64,000 nt of DNA from Echinometra lucunter (Eukaryota > Echinodermata > Echinoidea > Camarodonta > Echinometridae): NCBI GenBank assembly GCA_029962745.1, contig CM057157.1, positions 9,452,587 through 9,516,586 of the forward strand, in the 5' to 3' direction. Each line of letters starts with the position of its first letter. The first letter of the stretch is position 1. Below, piece after piece: positions 39,501-51,156 of the stretch. The notes under the pieces are model-generated. The model did no database searches, was not told where the DNA came from, and saw nothing but the letters and a program-made list of their open reading frames with translations. Both the position numbers and the translations under genes were made by a program.

Positions 39501-42500
39501 ATTTTTTTAATGTAAGATAACGCACATTAATGAGTTATAGAAAAAAAGAGAAAAAGAAATGACGCATATTACATCATAAAGAAGTCACGCTGAGACAACG
39601 TAAGTTGCACAATGACAATGACAATGACAATGACAAAGTGATTTTTATTTCCTCATGTCACCCGAAATGGGTATTGGAGAAAATCATAAGTTTACATTTA
39701 GAATAAGAACAATAATTTGAATATTTACATATTTATATACAGATTTTACACTAATTCAGATTCAGTAACAACTATACTTAAATGAATATATGAAGGAAAA
39801 GAAAATAATAATAAAAGTAAATAAATGAATAAGTAAATAAATGAATGAATTAACAAAAAGGTCATTCACAAATATTCTTACAAGGTCCGAAAATTTTAGT
39901 ATACATCTGGCACAAACTAACTAATATACATTAAATCCAAACAATAACAAAAAACAGTAAACAAATGATTTGAAATGAAACATTAAACATTGCATGCTAT
40001 AAAATCGTGACTGTCGTATGATTATTGTATTTACTATGATACATGTACAAATCGAATAAACTTGTCTACTTAGAAATGAAGTGAAGCATTATAATCCTAC
40101 AAAATTTTGCTAAATTCGTTAAGTCTTTGACATTACCAGAATTAAATAATTCATTCATCTTCAACGTGTTAGGCCTGTTTCTGAAATACATTTTCAGGTA
40201 TTTTCTTCTTTCATTGTTGAAAACAGAACATTCAAACAAATAATGATATTCATCACCAATTTTCTTTGAATTACAAGTTGTACAATAACGGTCTGATCTA
40301 TTTATTCCGTTAAATCTTCCAGTTACAACGGGAAGTCGGTGATTTCCACACCTAAACTTTGTTAAGGTAGTTCTATAAGGGTCTGGTATCTTTAAGATAT
40401 ATGATTCTAACTTCAAGTCAGTTTTAAAGATACGATAATTAATACAAATTGGTCTCTCTTGTATCGTTTCCCGCCATTTTTGTAGAAGTATGTCACGGAG
40501 TTTCAACTTGATATTTATTTTGAACCAATTCTTATCCATTTTCCCATATTCATACCACTAGTTCGACATCCCCAGAGAATTAAGAATTTGTTTAATTTTG
40601 AGAATCCACGGTGAAGAATGTATGTCTGAATCACTTAGTATTTTGAGGATGTTACAAGAAATTGTCGAAAGCTTGAATTGCTTTCCTGATATAGTTCTCA
40701 GCCAGAAGTTCAGCATCCTTTCTTGTACGATTTTACATAGATCAAATCTCCCCAGCTCACCCAAAACTATACAGTGTGCAGTAGTTTTGTTCAGTCGTAA
40801 CAAGTGTTTACAAAACTGGGTATGCAATTTCTCTATGTGGTGAAGGTCTTCATATCCCCAAATCTCACAACCATATAAAAGAATAGGAACAACAAGCCGA
40901 TCAAATAAGTCTAATTCTAGATCAGCAGGAAGCTTTAAATTTCTAGCTTTGACTATTAACGAGTACATAGCTCTTCTCGCTTGATTTATTTGTTTATTTT
41001 CAGCTTTCTTAAAATCATTTCTGTAATTAAAAGTTGTACCTAAGTAAACGTAATCATCAACAACTTGGACTTTACTATCCCCAAATTTAAAAGTTGCATA
41101 TTTCCTTACTTTACCTCTGGAAAAATTACTATTTTTGTTTTGTCTACATTAACTTTCAGGGACCAAAGATCGCAATAACCATGTATTGCATTTAGACCAA
41201 TTTGCAAGCTCTTTTCAGAGTCTGCCAAAATGATTGTATCATCTGCATATAACAATGAAAACAACTTGAGATACACGTCAACTCCTAAAGAATTTAAAGA
41301 TGATTTCAAAACACTGGGTACCAAATCGATTCCTTCATATCTATCGCGCACGAAATGTTCAAAATCGTTGAAATAGAGAGCAAACAGAAAAGGTGAGAGA
41401 TTTTCTCCCTGTCGGACCCCTATGTTGCAACCGAAAAAATCAGATTTCTCACCTTCAATCATTACGCAAGACTTCGCGTTGTTATACATATTTTGTATAA
41501 CTCTGAATAATTGCCCATTAATTCCATTTCTAATAATTTTATGCCAGAGCAATGTCCGGTCAACTGAATCGAATGCTTTTTTATAGTCTGTGAACGCACA
41601 ATAAACACGTTTTCTTTGAGACAAATGAAGATCAATAACACTACGTAACAAAAATATGTGATCAAGTGTAGAGTAATGTTCTCGAAAGCCAACTTGCTCT
41701 TCTCCTAATAAATTATGATCTTCAAAATATGAGGTTAATCTTTCGTTAACGACTGCCGTAAATAACTTCCCTAGGCAACTTGATAAGGTTATTCCAAGAT
41801 AATTATCTGGATCTTCCTTTGAACCCTTCTTTTTATAAATTGGGCAAATTAAACCACTTGTCCAATCTGAAGGAACTTTGCCAGACGATAAAATCACATT
41901 AAAGAATTTTGTTATTACCGTGATTAATATACTTTTACTATGTTTGAAACTTTCATTGATTAACATATCAATACCCGGTGATTTGTTATTTTTCAGTTTT
42001 TTTATTTGAGCCACTACTTCTTCTTCTACAAAAGGTTCGTCGAATTCTGCAATATACATATTCGCATAACTTCCAGTGATTTCTTGTAAAGGAGAGGCGT
42101 CATCGCATTTATTCAATTTCATGAAATGATCTCTAGACACATTCATATCTAAATTATTCTCAGCCAAGCATCTTTGTGATGAATTTAGGATTTTCCAGTA
42201 TTCACCAGAGTTTGTCGTTTTCAAATTTCTAAGCTTGGCATGTTTATCCGCATAAAACTCAACTTTGGCTTTATTTATGAACTTTCTATACTTTTTCTTG
42301 GCTTCCTGGAATTGTTCATAGAAATCGCTCTTTGACATTTTGTACTTTTCCTTCAGTTTCAGATATTCTGATCTTAACTTCATACATTCATCATTGAACC
42401 ACAATTTTTTTTCGGCCTTCCGATAGTTTTTCTTTTTACCATTACAATAACATTCCTTCACTATACCAGACTGAGATCCTGCAAACATAAACAGCTTTTA

Positions 42501-45500
42501 TCGACTTATTCAATGAATCAATTACTTCTTGGTTAACAGATTGTAAATTTAGGGCTTCGATTTCTTCATTTATAGCTAGATGGTCGTCTCTGTTTTGACT
42601 TTTCAGAAATTCCTCGGATAGACTATTGTTCCATTTAAATTTAACAGTTTTTTGCATTCTTTTATTAGGTTTTTCAATTTCAAAGTTTTTGTGACACAAC
42701 TGATTCTGGAATTTCAGTGTTATGCAAACCGGATTATGCTTATCTGACATCAAGCTATCAAAAGTGTCACCCTTGAAATCTAAAACGTTTTCATAGAAGT
42801 CGTACGTCACTATACCATAATCAATTACACTTGAATCAGCACAAGTGAAAAGACCATGTTCCCTATCGTCACCCACACGTCCATTAAGTATAACCATGTC
42901 AATAGTTTTGCACAAATCTATAAGTTTGTAGCCATGGTTATTAGTACATTTATCATTGTTCTTCCTGAGAGAATGAAGACTGAATGCGCCTGAGAATAAT
43001 ATGATGCATTAAACGAGGTACTTGAATACCAAGAAAACCATAGATATATGGTGCGTTGCTAAGCAATTTGGCACGAAGACTCAAAACAGCGCAAAATTGT
43101 TAACACGCAAATTATGTAATAAAGAATGAAAGTTAAGATAGCGTAAGTTGCATAGAGACACCAGACTGAATGCGCCAAGTAATAATGTGAAGCAATAAAC
43201 GTCATAAATGCACTTGCAGACCATGACAACCAAGGATACAGGGTGCGTTGCTAAGCAATTTGGCGCAAAGACTCAAAACAGGATAAGAAAAATGAAACGC
43301 ACAAGACGTCATAAAGAATAAAACTAGAGATAGCGCAATTAAGACAGTGATGAAATAAACGTCACGCTGACCAAGCTAACCCAAAGTAAAAAAGCATCTT
43401 GCGCCAAGCAATTGATGAAAGAATTTTTAAAATATTTAAAAATGGGCAAACCGGAAAAACATTGGTAGCGCAAAGAGAAAAGTCTGAAAACGATATGAGG
43501 ATAACTGATGACGTATGATATGAGGCTAGCGGTAGAATTTGCAGCAAGCCTTTTTACATTTCTGTTAAGAAATACTTTCTAATTTGAACAGGTAGCTTGC
43601 AGAAGTGTACTGAACATGACCTCGGTATTCTGTTTTTGTTTTCCTTCCTCTTCTCACATTACATGATTATCAACAGGTTTTGTGGTATACCCTATGTGCA
43701 TATAGTAAATCTTGATCATTTTTAAGTCGATTCTCACGTTTCATATACATGCGCCACCAACATCCGTACCATGCATGGGAGCCCTATTTTTCCACTAGCG
43801 GGTCAACAACTATTTCGAAGATAGCATACAAAGCGAATGAGAGTTTGAACATTTTGAGAGTATTTAACTGACCGAGGTGTCCCAAGTGCGGGCAAGAAGA
43901 AGGATTACTTACATATAGCATAACAAGCAGAGAGAGCCCAGCCTATATGAAATATTAGAAGTGTGTAATCACTTAGAATACTAAGTAGGAGCAGAAAAGG
44001 CAACTGTATGCAGTGTGTGGATGGTACAGTTGTCAACCCATTAACTCGCTTAAGTGACTGTCGCAACTGAACCGAAAGAGGGCGCAGGGATTGTGAAATG
44101 TGAGAATTGGCAGTCATGCTTCTTCCGAAATATTGCTGTGATGCAAAGTTGAATATGAGCTGACTGCATTATTTTTCTGCCTTTATCACTTGATTTCAAA
44201 TATTCAAAATTATTATCTATATAGGGCATTTTAGCGGTGCATGAAAGACGCATATTTTTTGTCTTCATGATTTGTCTGTACAATATCAGAGCATATTGTA
44301 CAAAATCTTGAATTCCCATAGGCTTATATACAAAATTTGTCGTAGGATGGGGGGTTGGGTGTCCGGACACGTAACAAAAATGAAGCCTTCTATTTTGTCT
44401 TTGGATTAGACCCCTCTAAACAAAAGCTATGCATTGATTTGTGCTAATCATCATCAATATTTGTTCTCTATAATATTGTCTAACATTTTGTGCTAAAACA
44501 TTAAAGAGATTTGCTTGTGAACTTTTTCAATTGGCTGTTTAAAATCGACTGTCCGGATACACAACCTGTCCGGACACCCAACAACTGGGTATAGAATATT
44601 AATTATACCATATTTTGCATGGTCTCTTTGCATGGTCTCTTTGCATGCACAACAACACAAGCATACGCAGTAAGGATTACAATGCGCAAATATACGCAAT
44701 ACATGCAATGCGCAAATGATACTTGGATGATGTCATAAAGAGGTAAATCAAACTTCTGTGATCAAAATTAATGTATGATGAGGAGCCCTTTTTGGTTGCT
44801 GAAATGATTTTTATTGAATGTTTAATCACTTTCCTGTTGGGTATAGATATGATAATAATTACATTAGATGGCTTTATTTCATGGAATACCAGAAATATTC
44901 CACTCGTTAGGAATATTCTCGTTAGGAACATCCTCGTTCGGAATATTCTCTGGTAATGTGGTATCCCATTCAGAGTCATCCAATATAGTATAAATATCAA
45001 TAATACCATCATACTTTTTTTTTTCTTTCACTAAACCATTCCCTGTAGCATAACTGCTCACCACCTCCATTGTCCTGTGAAATTGGTCACCTAGAGCCTT
45101 ACACCAATTATGTGGTGGAGGTGGGCTGCCGGTATATACTTCATGAGAGTGTGACTTGGGGAGAGTGGTCAAATTCTGCAGAGGGCCGAACAGGAGAGGC
45201 TGGTAAGATTTTGTCAAGTAATTTGCTAGTTAATTCTAGTTGCAGGAAAAGTTGCGTCGAGAAAGAATGCATCATACATATAGGTTAAACATTTCAATGA
45301 GAAAATGGATAGTTTAATTGCTTTAGCTACAAAATAATAGATCTAGAACTTGTACTAGTGAAACCTTGATATGAGAAGCCAATAGCAAGATTTTGTCTCT
45401 TTATGATCCGCTGGTCCCTTTCATGTAGGTTCCAAGAGGAAAAAGCATATCATGTAGCTATACGATGTCATGTACATGTATTAATCTACGGTAGACATTG

Positions 45501-48500
45501 CATTTTCTAATCTTAGCATGTCATAACTGTTCTTATGTCATTGCCCTATCTCTGTTTCTTTCTTACTTATATCCTTGGTAGTTCATAATCATTATGAGAG
45601 ATGCCAACTGTTCCTTTTATAAGTATTTTATGATGTTTTTTTTTTTAAATCAAAATACTGCAAGTTCCATGGAAAAATACTTTTTATTCAAAAATTGTAT
45701 TACATGTCTATTGCACAAAAGATGAAAATGCTGTTTTTCCACTCAAATTACTTTTATTTCATCCCTCAAAATACTGCAACGCTCTTCACAAGTTTGGCAT
45801 CTTTCCGTTAAACATCATGCACATGATTAAAGAGAAAGGAAATTATTGATGATTAAAAACTGTGATAATGATTTCATGAACTGTAACTTTGTACACAGAG
45901 CCTATTGGAACTGTCCCGAACCTTCAGACCTCTGATCGGAATGGCACAAGTGACTATGAAAGGAATGTCTCCATATCATGGCAGGTGAACATGATTTACC
46001 CAGCAGTAGGCTTGTCAACAGAACAACAAATTCCTAGTTTCGTGCACTTTGCAATACTTTGTATCCAACATCTCACAAAGACAGTTTGGGTTCAGGTTTT
46101 GAACAAATACATGAATATCATATGTTCAAACTTAATTATTTTTGTTGTATGTTTTAAAAATTTATTATTAAAAAATAATACAAAGGAAATCTTTGTTAAA
46201 AGCTGTTAGATATTTCATTTACTTTGTAAACTGACTCCTTGCTGCTGCTGGTGCTCATTCCTTGTAGATCAATAACTCAGTGAGATGAAATAATAAATGT
46301 GAGATCATTTTTTTGTTTTGAAATGTTGAAACATCTTAATTTCACTTAAATGAACTTGAGTAATAAACCTCCTTGTTATCTCCCATACTGTTTTTCCCCT
46401 CCAACTTTGTGGTAAACTGGTTAAGGGAGAAATATTATTTGTTTTCATTCTTGTTGCAGCCAGTGCCAGAGCAGGAGCAGAGAGGGCTTATACTTGGATA
46501 CTCAGTCACAGTGCGCCCTCATTCTGGCTGTTCAAACCAGGAAACCTTCAACAAGACACTCAACATCACAGAAGTCACTGTACAAGGTATGCCCACCAAA
46601 TCTATATTGTTAGAGCATGCAGGGACTTGATCTGCTGAATTACCCGATGAAAAGAAGCAAGCATGAATTTTTGTAGTTCTAGTATTGTATACTTGGGAGT
46701 AGTTGCCTAGATTCCTTTGTTTCTTCCAATGCAGTATGCAAACAGATTGGTAATAAATTGAAAAGAACAACAATTATATGGTAATAGGATTGTTCATAAC
46801 CTAATGGAAATCCAGTGCCCCTACCCCCTACATCTCCATCCTACAATCAGGCACAATGAATCTTTCCATATTAAGCAGAATGAATCCTTCTGTCTCTTTT
46901 GTAGGGCTGGAGAAGTTTTGTTCCTACACTGTGAGCATTAGAGCATTCAACAGCAAAGGTCCTGGGCCTGAGGAGAATAGAGAAATTAAGGATATGACAA
47001 CAAGTAAGTCTCTTTAAAATGTAAGTCTCTTTGAAACAACAAATTTTGCTCTATATTTAGAGTCCATTGCTAGCACTATATTTCTAATAGTTCTGATATG
47101 GATTTCCATGTTTTCTTTATACTTGGCAAATTGCCACTAGTTTCTGCCTGCAATGGAATGAATTAAGACCAGAACTTTGATTTGATACTAGTATGATCCC
47201 TGCTGAAGTCTGAAAGCAGAGGTCATAGTTTAGCGGCTTAAATACTTGCTGGATATGTGCGAGGGTCATGGGTTCGAACTGCAGCATGGCACAAGTGTCC
47301 TTAGACAAGCACATTTGCCACTCTCCACCCTGGTGATAAGTGGGTACCCATTATGATGCCAATGATATTGTGGTTTGTTTTAACGTCTGCAATAGACATA
47401 AAGAGAATCTCGATCTTGTTGAAATTCGACCCCACCACTATAAAACACGGGAACCTATGTATTTCAGGTGGGGTATCTGGTTTGTTTTAATGTCTGTGGA
47501 GACATTAAAGATGCTCAGTCGTGGGTTTTCATTGGGAGTGGATCATAATTTGCTGACACCAGACTTTGTAAAAAGCACTGGAAATACCTGCAATAGAGCT
47601 AAATTTCTGGAGCACAGCAAAACATCTGTCCCACCATAAACATTCTTCGCCCTGCTTCTGGCATTCTCGGGCCAGGGAAAGTGAGATAATGACTTTGCCA
47701 TATGTGACCTGCCGCCTCAAAACCATTTTTCTGTTTTAAAGCTCGTCTGAAAAAAGCTTCTCAGCTTTCCAATGGTATATGACTCATCCAGATTGCTCTA
47801 CAATAACCCCCTCAAAAACACATTAGATAATTAGGAATCGATAACCTCCATTCAGAGAAAAGAGCCAGTAAAGTTCATAACAAAAGATCGCTTAGCCTGA
47901 GCTCTCTTCACTTGACCAAAGCTCAGCAGGGTATTCAATAGTTCATAGCAAACGGTATGAAGGGATTATCAGATTAGGCTTAAATTTGGCACATCTTAGA
48001 ATAAGGACCTATTTTTTATTTTCCCCTCAAATCAGTTCAGTATTTTGATGAATATTTAACGTAGACGGGAATGAATGAACGCATAACAAAAGCACTCTAT
48101 AAACACTCCACGAGGCGGTCAATTTGAATCGAGTGAAAATGAGGAGTCATTTTAAAAAATGCATTTCTGGGGCAAATTACGATCCCAAACTTTGAGACAT
48201 GATAGAATGATAATGAAACTACCCATTTATATCAAAAACATAACATTGACCAATCCAACCCAAATGACATATTTAGCTGTTTTCTCAGTTGCTGTGCATG
48301 CAATTTATTGGTGGTTTCGAGCCGGCGGGTCACATATGGGGCAAAGGGTGGAATATACAGAGCATTACATAAGGTCTGTTTGTCATAAAACTCATGGTGA
48401 TGGACAACACCTGTTACTGGGTAAGCACCCATGGTGTCGAATTCCCCATGAAAGCCCACGACTGAGCGTCTTTAATACCCCTTTCATATTGCGCTTTTCA

Positions 48501-51121
48501 CCGGCGAACTTCACCGGTGAAGTTCGCCAGCGAAGGGGAAAGTGTCCAGTATGAAAGGTAAACAGGAGAACTTCACCGGTGAAGTTCGCCGGCGAACTTC
48601 TCCACCTCTAGAGGTGGAGAACTTCGCCGGTGAAACTTTTCACCGGCGAACTTCGCCGGTGAAACAGCCAGTATGAAAGCAAACCGGAGAACTTCTCCTC
48701 TTTAATGACGTCAGAGGTCAATTTTTTTCTCTCCCGAAGTCCCCTGCACCTAGATTCCGCGCGCAACTACTTGCAAGCTCAGCTGAATACTGTGGCCAAG
48801 TAGATACCCTCGAACATATTTTTTTTTGTTTTTACCAACAATATTTATTAAAAAGCACTTTTTTACATGTATAATTTTTTTTAAAATATACAAATAGAGT
48901 AATTTGGGTTTTTTTCTCGTAATACTTCCAAAATATGTTGTAATTAATTTTTTTTTTACCTTTTTGTAATAGATAAGAAGTAATGTTTACAATTTTCTTT
49001 CGTTTCGTTCTGCACGTGCCGAGCACTGATACTGACACTGTTTACTACCAGATCTTGCCGTCAATTCATCTTGACAACTTTCATAATTGTTTATTAGATC
49101 TTGCCGTCATCTTGACAATTTTCATAGTTATAATCGTGGTGCGGTGGAAATGCCGAACGAGGCAAGAGAACAATGGAGCACCGAGGTTGTTTTGGACATG
49201 CGGAAATGTTGTCTCCATTCATTCGGAGTAAAGCCCTGGTCAATCTGCTCCCAAAATACTGGGCCTTGTGGTCGATAATGGCGCCAGATTATTCTTTCAG
49301 AGTTACAACCTCTTACAATGGTCATCGTCAATCGTTCGAACATGTGAATTTCTGCATCACTCAAGTGCTTATGATAACGCCGTATCCGAGATCGTGAAGA
49401 AAGCAACCTCCTCCTTCTTAATTTCTCTTGATATAATCGCTCTAATAACGATAACTGGGTGAATAATAATGTGTTAGTGCATAGCAAAGTCAAGAGCAAT
49501 GGCAAGCATGAAAACAAAATTCTGAGATCCATGTTGTTGTTTCGGAATAAGGCTTGAGCTAGGCGATGTCCAGAATCAGAATGCTTGTAATGTAGTTATT
49601 TTTTCGTTCGAGTACGATTGTGCGCGGTATCAGAAAATTAAAAAAGCGCGCGCCTTCATTGACCCCGGACTTCCGCCCGGGCCAATCGCCCATTGACTTT
49701 CGCCGGTGAAGAAATGTCAGTGCGAAAGGGTACATTTTTTTTTTCGCCGGTGAAGTGAGGAATGCGAGGCGGAGAAGTTCGCCGGTGAAGTTCGCCGGTG
49801 AAAAATGAAGAGGGCAGCGTGAAAGGGGTATAAGAGAATCTCTAAATTAAAATCAACCCCACCACTATAACACAGGAACCTATGTATTTCAGGTGGGGTA
49901 TCAGGACCCCGATTTCACTTTCCTTGTTCAAACTTTTGTCAGTGGTTGTGGTTTTGGATTACACCTTCACTCTTCATCATCTTACTTAATAGTGTAAATA
50001 AACTCTTATTGAGGTTTTGCCTGAAAGAAAATGAGAAGTAGAAAATATAAATTGTATTTGTTTTAAGATATTTTCGTGTCCAAGAGTCACTCATAGTTCA
50101 GAGGACTGCTATAAGAATATACATTTATATAAGATGGGTTACTTGAAACAAGGTTTCTAATTGGTCAAATGCCATTGCGTAAATCGCTATATGGCCACGA
50201 CTGTGCTATATAACGCGTTATATTACACGTTAATTTATATACAAAATCCCATAGGAAAATGTATTGTTAACTCACAAATTATCGATAATACGGAGTTCGT
50301 TGCAGTTTATTAACGGGTGTTGCAATGTTTATAGTTTGGTGAGCTCCGATTCCCATCTTACATAACGCGTAGTACATGCTCATTGTCGTCAAATATACCG
50401 TAAAATGTGCATCCATAGAATGAGAATTTCTCTCGTGCACTATATATCACCTCGGCCTACGGCCTCAGCATAATGCACTTGAGAAATTCTAAAACTATAA
50501 AGGCACATATTACGGTATATTCAACCCCAGAGCATGCACTATATGTATAATATGATTGATGTTTTATATGCCTCCGCCCACCGAAGATGGGTGCCGGAGG
50601 CATTATGTTTTCGGGTTGTCCATCCATCCATCCCATTTTCATTCTCGCTATAACTTAAGAACTGTTTGACAGATCAACTTCAAATTCGGCTCTTGTATGC
50701 GTATGGGAGGACAATGATCTGATTAGATTTGGGGTCACGAGGTCCAAGGTCCAAGGTCATAAAGGTCATTATATACATGAAAATCGATCGTTCTTGCAAT
50801 AACTTAAGAACCATTTGACGGATCAACTTCAAACTTGGCTCATATATACATTAGAGAGGGACAATGATAGATTTGGGGGTAAAAAAAGGTTAAAGGTCAA
50901 AGGTCATAGAGGTCATTGTATACATGAAAATGGCGCGTTCTCATGATAACTTAGGAACCATTTGATGAATCATTTCCAGACTTGGCTCATGTCTGCATGT
51001 TTCCGATCTGGTAATGGCGGAGGCATAAATTTTGACTGTGTTGGCAGGTAAGAGGGTCTAGTGCAGTGCCAGTGGTATTTATGTATACACATGCACTTGC
51101 CAGAGAGCATTTCGACAGGCA

Positions 51122-51156
<35 letters not shown>

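Larger units (their letters stand above)
39440..43420. repeat. 192-bp tandem repeat array split by LINE-C
   Basis: Copies of GTTGCTAAGCAATTTGGC start at about 39481, 43054 and 43246, with a partial unit at about 43390. The last two full copies are 192 bases apart, and GCGTAAGTTGCA and GACTGAATGCGCC recur. The LINE entered between these last two motifs of one unit. Confidence 0.75.
37921..45048. other. Receptor intron 6 (7.1 kb)
   Basis: Holds LINE-C inside a tandem repeat (separate entries). Poly-C runs lie at 38092-38105 and 39048-39059. 38404-38640 is more GC-rich, opening TTAAGGCCGCCGCACATG, perhaps a MITE end. An inverted pair GTTGGGTGTCCGGACAC / GTGTCCGGACAGG-type lies at 44353-44370 and 44567-44583. 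A 15-base unit TCGTTAGGAATATTC repeats about three times at 44888-44945. No other gene is seen. Confidence 0.6.
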
